64,000 nucleotides of DNA from Oegoconia quadripuncta (lineage: Eukaryota > Arthropoda > Insecta > Lepidoptera > Autostichidae): assembly GCA_949316235.1 (NCBI GenBank), contig OX438748.1:1119001-1183000 (forward strand). The letters run 5' to 3'. How positions within the stretch are numbered: the first letter of the stretch is position 1; each line of letters opens with the position of its first letter. The notes under the pieces were generated by a model. It was not told the DNA's origin, searched no databases, and saw nothing but the letters and a program-made list of their open reading frames with translations. Of the stretch, positions 1 to 9,949 are shown in pieces. The position numbers and the translations under genes were made by a program.

Positions 1-90
1 TTTTTTGTGATTCACTGGATAGGAGGCCTTTGACGTTAATCTCAGCTCATGGATAGTGATGATGTGATCCAAGATGAAGCGTACATAACA
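1..90 (-). repeat. LINE-B tail remnant
   Basis: The stretch begins with a T run and follows the complement of the LINE-B 3' terminus seen intact at 24370-24455, including a degenerate version of the GGTCAA / CATCAGGTG block. It is too diverged to be sure. Confidence 0.4.
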
Positions 91-734
91 CAGTTAGAAT
101 TGCCTTTTCGCCCCGCAAGAGAGAAAACTTAACAATCTTACTTCTTATTTTAAGGACTTTTGTCCACGTTTAACCATGTCAGTCCCAATTGTCTCCCTAG
201 GTTGCATATATTTATATAGGTTACCACGATGTGCAACCAAATTGCAAATCAATCTCGCCGCCTCTAAATGTGGTTCTGCCAACATGCTGTGAATAATGCC
301 AACATCCTAAAGATTGATTTGTAATTAACTCACCAGATATTCCCTCACCCTCTGGTTCTTAACACACTCCATCAGCTGGGGTTGCACATCATCGATCGTA
401 CCAAAAACATCGTAACTTGGACAGTCTGCTTTCCTCAAGATGTATAAGCCAGCCTGAGGGATAGTGTCCCGAACGCATCCTAAACAATATTTTCAAAGAA
501 GATCTACTAATCGTTAAGTCGCTGGATTCAGGCCGCTTTCATCCGGTCACTTTTGAATTCAATGTGGGAGGCCTATGTTCAGAAGTGGAGGTCCAGTGGC
601 TGATATGATGAACCTTGATTATGATGAACCTTGGCTCTAATAAACCATTGCCCTCGAGGAGGTTGACTTTGCATTGTTCTGTATGTACTAAATATTTTTT
701 TTAGTTAATAAACCATTACATGTTTTCCTTACAG
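91..734. other. No recognised gene; P450 intron or upstream sequence
   Basis: I see no reading frame here that continues a P450 N-terminus. A polypyrimidine tract and CAG acceptor at 723-734 lead into the first recognised exon, so the stretch is probably intron. Confidence 0.5.
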
Positions 735-919
735 ACACTTTTTTCCGACTTTGCCACTGATATTATCGGCACTTCGGCCTTCGGAGTTGGTGGCGATGCA
801 ACCCTTACTGGAGATAGCCCGATGAGGAGTATCACCAAGGAGTTCCAAAAGTTCTCCATATATAGGGGCTTATGCTGGTCCAGTATATTCTTCTTTCCAG
901 AGTTGGTGGATGTTTTTAG
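735..919 (+). CDS. P450 exon a (helix C-E region)
   Basis: A TTTTCCTTACAG acceptor precedes 735 and an AG/GTTAGT donor follows 919. The exon encodes TLFSDFATDIIGTSAFGVGG and continues to PELVDVFR. It ends in phase 2. The open frame upstream to an ATG at 720 lies in the intron and is not the start. Confidence 0.88.
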
Positions 920-3900
920 GTTAGTTATTTTAAATTTCTTACAACAATTTGATGAATTTCAAGTACAGATATTTGAAATTCAGAAATAGTTTGTCTTACT
1001 TTTTTAACTTTTTGTTTAGTGATAATTTAATTTCTGGAATTATTATAATAGGTGAAATTTGTAGGCTGCGAGTAAATACACGAGTATAGAAACATAGTGG
1101 AAACCCAAATATAGCAGCTACTCTTGATTCATTCTTTTGGATTTTTACTATCCGACCAACAGTTAGGTATATTTGTCAGTTATAAATTCTATTGACTTAA
1201 ATCTTGCTCTGTTTCGATCCTCTACGCAATCTACCGAATGAGTTTTTTTACCGTAAGGAGATAAATAAGGCAAGGCATTCTTATTTTGTTAATTGATGTC
1301 ATCTTAGGTACTCATTAGGTAACGTACTTTCGATATCAGTTTAAAGTTTTTGGTATCTGTAATAGTTACGGAATAATTGCCTGGGCATACTTAACGATTA
1401 CATCCGGTATACTTTAGACATAATAGTGTTTCTTTTAACAGGTTCACGCTTTTTCCAAAATTCGCTACGGATTACTTCAGGAGAATCTTTAAGACAGTAG
1501 TTAAGCAGCGGGGGGGATACGATGGCAACACCGGTGAACACAAGGACCTACTGGATGCTCTGATAAAGATGAAAAGAGACGCAAACAATAGTGAAGGTAA
1601 CATCTATAAATAATGATAAATAAATATTTCAGAAACTTACACCATTCATCTACTCCCAATCTTAGCAAAAATTGTACAATGGCTACTAACGGATATACAT
1701 ATAAATATACAAAACAAGTATATTTTTATCAACAATTAACAAGTATAAACAAGTATCAGGTGTAATGGAAAGTGCTAAAAGTACAAAACAAACTAGCCCA
1801 AAAGACATCAGCATTTTTGGGCCAGTGTTTTGTCACCTAATAAAAGGTACACCTAAAAAAAGCCGGTACTAAAGACTATCAACTTAGCTATTCAAAAGAA
1901 TTTTTGGAACCTTAGTATAGTTATAAGAAATATTTGAAAATATCGCTCTCAGATAACATTTTGGCTCACAAACTATACAAAAACTAAATTCTTTCCAAAA
2001 AAAAAAAAAAAATAGTCAAGTGACAACTGAGATTTTTGACTGTGAGGTTATAATTTAAGTAGAAGAGTAAAGTAAGTAGAGGTTCTAGGGATAACATGAT
2101 AACAGCAACAGCGAGCGAGCGACGGACGACTCTGAAAAGAAAAAACAATTTTTCTTTGGCCTAGCATCTAGTTTCCATGCGTGAGAATGCATGTGGTTAA
2201 TGTTGCCAGTATATAATTTCAAAGTTCCCCAAACCATACTTCAAACCTCTTTTGTTCTTTTCTAAGGTCCTTTAAAAATATATGTGTTAGGTTTTTAGCA
2301 CGTCTGGTACTAAGAGTTCAAGACTATATTTATTAATTGAAGTGACAACAAACTGGCCCAAAGATGTATGGATCTGTGCTGTTGTCCTTTGACTATCCTG
2401 CCATTTACTATCAGAAAGATCCCGTCCGGTATAATGTATAATTTCTGTAAGCAGCTTATAAGATGTAATGACTTTTAATGTAAAATAAATAAACTTTTAA
2501 TGTTTGGGATATCCTTAACCAACCCATTTGGAATATTCATTTTGTTGGTAACTATAAAGTGAACAATGATCTTGTTACAGTAATGACTGAAGACAATTTG
2601 ATTTCTCAAGCGGCGATTTTCCTACAAGGTGGATTCGACACCAGCGCATCTGCACTCAGCTTCGCCGTTTACGAGTTGGCCTACGCGCCTGATGAACAGG
2701 TATACTACAAGTAATATATTGTACGGGGCAATGTCTGATCTAGGGGATAATGGGGGTCATGACTTAACAATGGACCTAGTTTTATGGAATAGTACTCTCA
2801 ATACGTTACATTTAAGAGGGCTTCGTCCAGTGGCGCCTTAATTGGATCATTTAGGATTTCTTTTTATTACAGTATAAATCAAAAGAAAACATTCGAACTT
2901 TCGCATTTATTATATTAGTTGGATTGGTTTATACATTTTATTATTCATTGTGAAATAGTCTGGCATGCGAACGAGCTGGTTACGTCCTTGGTTGATTATG
3001 GTTAGTTGGTCCAAATAGTCTGATATTTTATAATATGCTTTCTTAATAAATTTCTGTTTTATACAATCTTTTAATTTGTTGAAAGGAAGATTGTACATTT
3101 TTTTTTATGCACGTCGGGTTCGTACTTGACCTCAATCACACCTGATGTTAAGTGAAGATGAGGTCGACGGTGGAAGCGTACTAACCCGGAAACCCCAACA
3201 CATTTGGGGGACTGGCTATCTTATCTCTGACAACCGGACCACAACAATGCTATTAACATTGCTGCTTGGCGGCAGATTTAGATAAGATGGTGGTAGCTAG
3301 CCAGGCGTACATTTTAAAATGCGCTACCACCAACCAAACCGAGTACTTAAACATGTACCCCGCTGGGGATCGAACCCGCGACCTCCGAATCGTAAACTCA
3401 GTGTTGTTTACATTGAGCCACGGAGGCGGTAATGGGAAACTTATTGAACAAACGTATACATAGCCCTCTGAATGAATTACTGATTTTGCGGAGTCTGCTT
3501 ACCTGACCTGTAATGAATGTATGTATGTAAATGCAAGTGTGTATGTAAATATAACATGTAACATCATCTGAGGCATATGATAACTAACTATATGAGGCTA
3601 TAAATGATATGATGTAATGTAATGCGATGCGACGCCATATGACTTGATATGACATGACATGGCATGGCAAGGCATGGCATGGCATGGCAAGGCATGACAT
3701 GGTCTGATATAATATGATATATGTATGTATAAATATATATTTTTGTATGTATGTGTATGTAAATATTATGTGTGTTTGTGTGAAGTATAAAAACTGACGA
3801 TATTCATCTGCGAGTTCACAAAAGGCCGCTCACATGGCGCTCAAATCGCTTCATGTGATACCGCCATGGTGTCTTAGTGAGATATAGGTTTTAAAACTAT

Positions 3901-6732
3901 CTTTTTATTTTCTCCTATTTATTTACGTAACAATTTATAGGAAATACTGTATCAAGAGGTGAAGGAGGCTAAAGAGAAACTGGGGGAGGCTGATTTCGAC
4001 CCAACTGTCCTGTCAGAATTGCCGTATCTCAACGCTGTTATAAAAGGTAACGTTTACTGCTAATAAGGTATTATCTGCAAATTAATACATATATGCTGTT
4101 GGGAGAAGATAAACGACAGCTGTGGTCTGATCGAGGGTTTATTGTTGGAATGCTGCACCAATTGGAAGAGAAAGCAAAACTGGCCGCGTGTCAGTATATA
4201 TACATTTAGATTTGCGCCATCTATCGAATTGTCCTGGAACCCGTGAGAAAGGTACACTTGTACCTATTGAAGTGAATAAATCGATTAGTGATGGGTTCAC
4301 AGGTTCGCCGATAGATGGCGCCAGTCTTAACATAATCGTGCCGACAGCGTCAGGCGAGATTCTATACTGAACTCATGCATATTATAAAGTCACTCCTGAT
4401 TCCCGTGGGGATAGGCAGAGAACACAGACTTCCACTTGCTTGACACACCTCTTTTGCTTCATTCACTCTCATAAAGTTGTTTATACATGCTCGTCGGTTT
4501 AGTTCTATCTCGACTTTCTTTAAGACGTACCCGATTGATGATGGTACGTTCGCCGTGGTCTTCCCCTACCAATACTATCATTTAGTCTGATATCTCTTTC
4601 GTTAGTCTTCCAATTTCAAGTCTTAAGGCTATATTACCCGAGATGTGTCTTAAGAAGTTGACGCTATCTCATGCTGAGAGTAAATGAGTACTGCTTGAGT
4701 ATGGACATGCTTTTCAGGTCTCAAATTAGGTTTATTAATCAAAACGTTTACTTGAGACCGATTACAAGACTGTTGTCGATCTTGAGAATGATTTATTAAT
4801 ACGGGGCTTAGTCTTCTTTCACGTACTGCGCCACGAGTGCTTCAAGAAGAAAGACTATGATATCATGAAATTACACCAAAAAACTGTGTTAAACGCTAAA
4901 TATCTTTGAAATGACTTAAATCTTACATTTCGCGGACGCCATGTTTGATTTTTTACATAAAATGTATCCCGTGACACTCCACGGACAACTAGAGGGCACG
5001 GATACTTTGCCACAGATCAAGACGAATCAAACGATCATGCACTTTGAAATCGGTCCAATCGTAGGTATAGAAGGTAACATAGAAATCTACGTACATTCAC
5101 TCGAAAAACATTACCCTCCTTCCTTGGGCAGTCGGGTAAAAAGACCGCACTCCAATCGGACCACGCTTTACTGAGATACGTCCGGATAACGACTGAACAC
5201 AAACATAACCCCCGTTGTTTTTCGTGGTAGTTAAAAATGCCACTCATCATCATCAGCCCGTAAACATCCCACTGCAGGGATATAGACATTCCCTTGTATA
5301 TAAGGGAGAATGGGCCATATATAATCCAAAGTCAAACTGGCCCACTGCGGGTTGAGGACTTCACATGCCGTAGAATTTTTATTTCTCGGGCATGCAGCTT
5401 TCCTCACGATGTTTTCCTTCACCGTTTAAGAGTAGTCTGATAAATACACATAGCAATTAAGTTAATTTTAAAAATTGAGGGACCGCGTCACTGAAGCCAC
5501 CAGGAAGTAATAAAGTCTTACTCTTTTAAGGACTGACTTGATCTTGACTTTGCTAATCAAAAACCATTAAAAAAATTCACATATTACAGAAACCCTTCGT
5601 CTTTATCCACCAATGGGTTGGTTGGATAGGGTCACCGCGAAAAGCTACAAAATCGATGACAACCTCACCATTCCTGCTGGCACGCCCACTTACGTCAACG
5701 CCATCGGCTTCATGTCAGACCCTGAGTTTTATCCAGAGCCACTAAAGTTTGACCCCACCAGATTCCTGCCTGAGAATGAGAAGAACAACAAATCATTTAC
5801 TTATATGCCTTTTGGAGAGGGACCGAGGAATTGTATAGGTAAGAAGTTCAAAAACGTATTCAAAATCAAAATCAAAAAATGCTTTATTTTGTAGGTACAC
5901 AGGGTACACTTAAAATAGTCAGATTTTACATTTTTTAAGCTACTGCTTGTTCAAAAGCCAATTTTCCCCGGAGAAGAACAAGCAAGAAACTCGAGAGGTT
6001 GCTCTTTTTTTTAAAAAAAAGGTTTTTATGTTACAAAATTATTAATTATTATTTTATATTATAATATTTCATTATGAAATAGCCTGGTTACGCGATCGGG
6101 CTGTTCATATCCATGAATGTTTATCATCTAAATAATCTGATATTTTATAATATGCTTTCTTAATAAGTTTCTGTTTTATAGTATCTTTAAATTAATTGAA
6201 AGGAAGATTTTGTATATCAACAGGAACCTTATTAAAAAAGCGTATACATCCCTTTGAATGAATTACTGACTTTGCGGAGACGACTTATGTGACCTGCAAG
6301 TTTATCTTTATTTCTTGTATTTGTGATAAATGTGATAAACATGAGTTTATCACAATTTTTCCTAAATGATGCTATATTTTTTTTGACATATATTGTTGGA
6401 ACCTCTCTGGAACCAATCAAATTGATATTTGGCAGAGATGTATCCTGCGACCTGGAGATAGCCATAGGCTACATTTCAACCCAAATCAACTCCACAGCAA
6501 AGCAATACGGCGTAATGTTAATTACAAAAATTAATCATTATTTCTCTATTTGTTTTCAGGCAAAAGATTCGCACAGTACACTATGCGCTACGCGATGTCG
6601 TCAGTTATTCTGAACTTCGAAATACGACCTGTGGCTGGAGCTCCTTATCCCTCTGAACTGGAGCCAGAGAAGAAAGGTCTCTTCCTTATGCCAGGAGATC
6701 CCCTCACCGTCGAATTTGTGCCAAGAAATTGA
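735..6732 (+). CDS. Cytochrome P450, insect CYP3-clan type, C-terminal two thirds (six exons)
   Basis: This is a heme-thiolate monooxygenase, normally anchored in the ER membrane; insect CYP3-clan members often oxidise plant toxins or insecticides. Exons join at 735-919, 1442-1596, 2581-2699, 3941-4046, 5590-5838 and 6560-6732. All introns are GT-AG and the phases agree, giving 328 residues and a TGA stop. Visible motifs are FATDIIGTSAFG (helix C/D region), GGFDTSA (I-helix oxygen-binding motif, 2628-2648), ETLR (K-helix ExxR, split by intron 4), FDPTRF (in place of the usual PERF) and PFGEGPRNCIGKRF (heme loop, Cys codon 5832-5834). Family members have about 500 residues, so roughly 170 N-terminal residues are missing. 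No stop or frameshift was seen in the exons. I cannot name the subfamily. Introns are loaded with transposon fragments. Confidence 0.93.
1442..1596 (+). CDS. P450 exon b (helix F-G region)
   Basis: The exon begins after TTTTAACAG and ends GAAG/GTAACA. It encodes FTLFPKFATDYFRRIFKTVV followed by a charged stretch with HKDLLDALIKMK, typical of the segment before the P450 I-helix. It completes the Arg codon split with exon a. Confidence 0.88.
1760..2395 (+). mobile_element. MITE-1 copy A (in P450 intron b-c)
   Basis: The ends are imperfect inverted repeats: TTTGGGCCAGTGTTTTGTCAC near 1815 and its counterpart CAAACTGGCCCAAAG near 2350. A second copy lies inverted at 9295-9935 with high similarity along its length. 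No coding capacity is visible, so it looks like a ~600-bp non-autonomous DNA transposon of unknown superfamily. Confidence 0.65.
2581..2699 (+). CDS. P450 exon c (I-helix)
   Basis: The exon begins after TTGTTACAG and ends CAG/GTATAC. It encodes MTEDNLISQAAIFLQGGFDT then SASALSFAVYELAYAPDEQ. GGFDTSA is the oxygen-activation motif, matching the family consensus (A/G)Gx(D/E)T. Confidence 0.92.
2905..3520 (-). mobile_element. LINE-A fragment split by a SINE-1 (P450 intron c-d)
   Basis: On the minus strand 3098-2910 reads NLPFNKLKDCIKQKFIKKAY then YKISDYL, the end of a Jockey-type RT ORF. 3517-3433 reads SNSFRGLCIRLFNKFP, the part that precedes it in other copies. The two are separated by a full SINE-1. 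Confidence 0.7.
3099..3430 (-). mobile_element. SINE-1, full length, inserted in LINE-A
   Basis: Head (right) to tail (left), the tRNA-like B box GGTTCGATCCCC is present as its complement near 3362-3374 and the GTGGCTCAATGTAAAC head near 3405-3425. It ends in the GTCGTGCATAAAAA-type tail at 3099-3112. Confidence 0.8.
3520..3790. repeat. Low-complexity and microsatellite block
   Basis: Degenerate ATGT/TATG tracts flank a run of imperfect ATGGC/ACATG pentamers (3640-3700). It lies in the P450 intron before exon d. Confidence 0.7.
3941..4046 (+). CDS. P450 exon d (helix J region)
   Basis: The exon begins after CAATTTATAG and ends AAAAG/GTAACG. It encodes EILYQEVKEAKEKLGEADFD and continues to LSELPYLNAVIK, the usual lead-in to the K-helix ExxR. 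Confidence 0.9.
4381..4525 (-). mobile_element. LINE-G (RTE-like) 3' fragment
   Basis: The complement matches the RTE-like tail at 58210-58385: the ACCGACGAGCATGTAT block, then GAGTGAATGAAGC, then GGAAGTCTGTG and a CCCCACGGGAA block. The coding frame is degraded. Confidence 0.6.
4530..4820. mobile_element. MITE-2 copy
   Basis: Short motifs of the form CTTGAGA / TTATTAAT recur, and the segment ends TTTATTAATACGGGGCTTAG, the inverted terminus also seen at 21838, 7931 and 42554. It lies in P450 intron d-e. Confidence 0.5.
5232..5445 (-). mobile_element. SINE-3, head-truncated
   Basis: It carries the CCCACTGCAGGGATATAG block and the TTTCCTCACGATGTTTTCC block of the SINE-3 body in the same order as the full copies at 22588 and 62812. 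The tRNA-like head is missing. Confidence 0.7.
5590..5838 (+). CDS. P450 exon e (K-helix to heme loop)
   Basis: The exon begins after ATATTACAG and ends ATAG/GTAAGA. It completes the Glu of ETLR and encodes LRLYPPMGWLDRV, FDPTRF and YMPFGEGPRNCI with the heme-ligand Cys at 5832-5834. It is the most conserved part of the gene. Confidence 0.94.
5848..6470 (-). mobile_element. LINE-A 3' end in the last P450 intron
   Basis: Its left edge is an AAATC tail, followed by the complement of the LINE-A 3' UTR (GAAACTCGAGAGGTTGCTC) and, at 6465-6232, broken RT C-terminal sequence with RNKDKLAGHISRLRKVSNSF. It is 5' truncated and inactive. Confidence 0.75.
6560..6732 (+). CDS. P450 last exon
   Basis: The exon begins after TTTGTTTTCAG and encodes GKRFAQYTMRYAMSSVILNF and then a C-terminus ending LTVEFVPRN before TGA at 6730-6732. 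No clear polyadenylation signal was seen just downstream. Confidence 0.92.
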
Positions 6733-6960
6733 AGAGATTGCATTACCAAACCTTGGCTTACAGTAAATCTTTTAATGTGGAATATCGACGCATGATATCC
6801 TAATGTGATAAAACTTATCAAGGCATTTTTCATTAGTACCACTATCGTAGTTGCATTGTTTGTGATTCCCTTTAGGGCTCCCTAGTCAAACAGCCCTACG
6901 TGTTGATCCGTCTATCCGTTGCATCCGGCATCCGTCCACCTTGTGAGTGGGGGTTTTAAA

Positions 6961-7809
6961 GACATATAAGCGAAAGCGAAATGAACGAAACTCCATTTAA
7001 CCGATGGGCCATTTACTCGAAACGACAAATATGCGAAAGCCATAAGATTGAATGTACTGTTGTGCGATGAGTTCCAAAATATTACAAATATGTCAATGTA
7101 CCTGTTTTTTTTTATATGAGAGGGCGGCAAACGTGCATGCGGGTCACCTGATGGAAAGCAATCACCGCCGCCCATGGACACCAGCAACACCAAAAGGGTT
7201 ACAGACGCGTTGCCGGCCTTTGAGGAAGGTGTAGGCTCGTTTCTTGAAGGTTCCAATGTCGTACTCGTTCGGGAATACCGCTGCCGGAAATCCGTTCCAC
7301 AGGGTGGTTGTACGTGGTAAGAAGTTTCTTGAGAAACGTACAGTGGTAGACTTCCACTCATCCAGGTGATGAGGATGGAAATTTAATTTTCGGGTTAAAT
7401 TGAGCAGCGGGTATTAGCTCGAACAGTTCTTCAGAATACTCCCCATGATATATGCGATAGAGAATGCAGAGGGACGCGACGTCTCTTCGCAACGCCAGGG
7501 GATCCAGTCGGTCGGTGAGACTCTCTTGGCCGACAATTCGGACTGCGCGACGTTGAACGCGGTCAAAAGGAAGAAGCTGGTACTGAGGTGCCCCAGCCCA
7601 TAGGTGTTGTGCGATGAGTTCAAAAATATTACAAATATGCCAATGAAATAGTGAACCTAACCAACAGTGTCGGGGTGCCCCGATCCATATTGCTTGCTCG
7701 CTACAGATAGGGGTCTGTACATTCGATCTTATGGTTTTCGCATACTTGTCTTATCTTAAATGACCCATCGGCTAAATGGTGCTTCGTTCATATGGCATAT
7801 CTATATGTC
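6961..7809. mobile_element. MITE-3 foldback element
   Basis: The arm at 6961-7057 is the inverted, diverged match of 7717-7809; both contain the AACCGATGGGCCATTTA / CGATGGGTCATTTA segment and ATGCGAAARCCATAAGAT. A LINE-C copy has inserted between the arms. Confidence 0.6.
7099..7604 (-). mobile_element. LINE-C, 5'-truncated insertion with 41-bp target duplication
   Basis: On the minus strand the frame reads LWAGAPQYQLLPFDRVQRRA, then DPLALRRDVASLC, then an [11 protein letters not shown] / [13 protein letters not shown] block, the RT ORF C-terminus. The 3' UTR follows with a poly(A) seen as T at 7104-7112. Flanks 7058-7098 and 7605-7645 are a 41-bp direct repeat with two differences, defining both ends. 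Confidence 0.85.
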
Positions 7810-7930
7810 TTTCGAAATCGGGTCCTAAACCTGTGAGTGAACATTGCACTTGCCTCATATGTTTAATGTAAGACTAACATTAATATAGTACCTATCTATT
7901 ATGTATTTAGAACTACTAAGTATAATGTAT
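7646..7930. other. Rest of MITE-3 and unassigned sequence
   Basis: The right arm of MITE-3 occupies 7717-7809. No gene-like frame or other repeat was recognised in the rest. Confidence 0.4.
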
Positions 7931-8750
7931 CTAAGGCCCGTATTAATAAACCGTTCTCAAAATTCAGATGATCTTAAGTTGAAGCTTGAGAATCTGCTGC
8001 ATATTGACTTACTGCATTACGTCTTGGGGCGGAGCAGCTAAAACAATATTACTGACGCTAGAGAGAGCGCAAAGAGCGATTCTAAAGGTCTCTACTTTTC
8101 GTTCATTTCTCTACCCCACTGATCTTCTTTATAAATCTTGTAAAGTATTAACAATCCGACAATTATTTATAACAAATATCGTACTTAAAAAGCACAGAAG
8201 TCTTCCATATAGCACTGAAATTACTAACAAAAGACGAAACGATATAGTTTGCCCTAACAACCCAGGAACAAAACATGCATTTTCATCTAGATTTTACGTG
8301 TTCCTAGGACCACTTCTCTATAATAGATTAAATGCAAAAATTGCCATGTACCACCTTACCTACAGTCATAATAAGAAATTACTACAAGATTTTCTTCAAA
8401 ATTTGACCTACGAGGATACAGAGAAGTTATTGACTGTCTTGAAATAATCTTTAAGCATAGATTTATTCTGTATATCTACTTTATTTATAGATTTTTAGCT
8501 TATATCTATATGATTATATTATATTATTTTTAGTCATAGAAGCCCTAGCTTCGCCTGAAACACAGGATTTTCCTAGTTCAGGCACTAGTGTTACAGTTGA
8601 AATTAAGCATTATTATGTAGATTTTATGTTTTAATGTACCATAAGAATTAATAAATATATATTTGATTTGATTTGATTTGAATATTAAAACAGTATCCAA
8701 ATAAATGACAGACCGAGACGGGATCTTAATCTCATGGTCGATTTATCAAT
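7931..8750. mobile_element. MITE-2 copy split by LINE-E
   Basis: 7931-7995 (CTAAGGCCCGTATTAATAAA onward) and 8682-8750 (ATTAAAACAGTATCC onward) together match the uninterrupted copy at 42425-42554. The LINE occupies the gap. Confidence 0.65.
7996..8681 (+). pseudogene. LINE-E reverse transcriptase C-terminus
   Basis: The frame 7986-8447 encodes ~150 residues including CCILTYCITSWGGAAKTILL and the RQLFITNIVLKK segment, the region after the RT palm of a non-LTR retrotransposon. A TTGATTTGATTTG tail ends the copy. It lacks the endonuclease and catalytic RT motifs because it is 5' truncated. The family could not be resolved. Confidence 0.7.
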
Positions 8751-8756
8751 TTTAAC

Positions 8757-9012
8757 CGCCTCCGTGGTTCAATGTAAACAACATAGTGTTTACGAAGAGG
8801 TCGCGGGTTTGTTCCCCAGCGGGGTTCATGTTTAACTACTCGGTTTGGTTGGTGGTAGGGCATTTTAAATATCCGCCTGGCTAGCTACCACAATCTTATC
8901 TAAATCTGCCGCCAAACAACAATGTTAATAGCATTTGTGTTCCGGTGGTCAGAGATAAGATAGACAGTCCCCCAAATATGTTAGGGTTTCCGGGTCGGTA
9001 CGCTTCCACCAG
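8757..9012 (+). mobile_element. SINE-1, tail-truncated
   Basis: It starts with the head GCCTCCGTGG and carries a mutated B box and the CGCCTGGCTAGCTACCAC body. It stops at CGCTTCCACC. Confidence 0.75.
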
Positions 9013-9144
9013 CATAATTTAAGTTATTAACATACGGTTACTGCGTCGTCAGGTCCTTTTCCTTGAACTTGGCTTGGCACACTACCGCGTCTCTTGATTC
9101 AATTACTTATAGTTCATAATAGCACAATAAACGTAAGTCTCCTA

Positions 9145-9236
9145 AATAAGATGGGGTTTCCGGGTCAGTATCCTTCTTCCGCTTCAGCCTCATCACCTTC
9201 GGCCTCATCTTCACTTAACTCAGGTGTGATTGAGGT
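9145..9236 (+). mobile_element. SINE-1 tail fragment
   Basis: GGGGTTTCCGGGTCAGTA is followed by CTCATCTTCACTTAAC and GTGTGATTGAGGTCAA, the SINE-1 tail order. Confidence 0.7.
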
Positions 9237-9294
9237 CAAAATAATAATACCGCCCTAAGAATTAAATAATGTCAATTGTGAAGTCAAATAAAGT

Positions 9295-9935
9295 TTAAAG
9301 GACAACAGCACAGATCCATACATCTTTGGGCCAGTTTGTTGTCACTTCAATTAATAAATATAGTCTTGAACTCTTAGTACCAGACGTGCTAAAAACCTAA
9401 CACATATATTTTTAAAGGACTTTAGAAAAGAACAAAAGAGGTTTGAAATATGGTTTGGGGAACTTTGAAATTATATACTGGCAACATTAACCACATGCAT
9501 TCTCACGCATGGAAACAAGATGCTAGGCCAAAGAAAAATTGTTTTTTCTTTCCAGAGTCGTCCGTCGCTCGCTCGCTGTTGCTGGTATCCCCATGGACGT
9601 AACAGTTTGATTGTTACGTCCATGGTTATCCCTACTTAAATTATAACCTCACAGTCAAAAATGTCAGTTGTCAGTAATTGTCTATTTTTTTTTTTTTTTT
9701 GGAAAGAATTTAGATTTTGTATAGTTTGTGAGCCAAAATGTTTTCTGAGAGCGATATTTTCAAATATTTCTTATAACTATACTAAGGTTCCAAAAATTCT
9801 TTTGAATAGCTAAGTTGATAGTCTTTAGTACCTACCGGCTTTTTTTAGGTGTATCTTTTATTAGGTGACAAAACACTGGCCCAAAAATGCGGATGTCTTT
9901 TGTTGACAATTTGTATTATTTTATACTTTCCATTC
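9295..9935 (-). mobile_element. MITE-1 copy B
   Basis: This is the inverted counterpart of 1760-2395, with the same terminal inverted repeats. It differs by a perfect 14-bp hairpin insertion at 9591-9625 (CCATGGACGTAACA, 7-nt loop) absent from copy A. Confidence 0.65.
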
Positions 9936-9949
9936 CAAAATAGTTATAC

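Noticed and set aside
3362..3425. tRNA-like fold in GGTTCGATCCCC repeats
   Set aside because: The sequence recurs ~15 times with a constant ~270-bp body and LINE-like tail, so it is SINE-1, not a set of tRNA genes.
5038..5480. A further P450 exon in intron d-e
   Set aside because: The only open frames there fall in SINE-3, and exon d joins exon e in phase with no missing P450 segment.
6912..7361. 149-codon minus-strand frame as a host gene
   Set aside because: It is out of frame with the LINE-C RT sequence that occupies the same bases and runs through a MITE arm.
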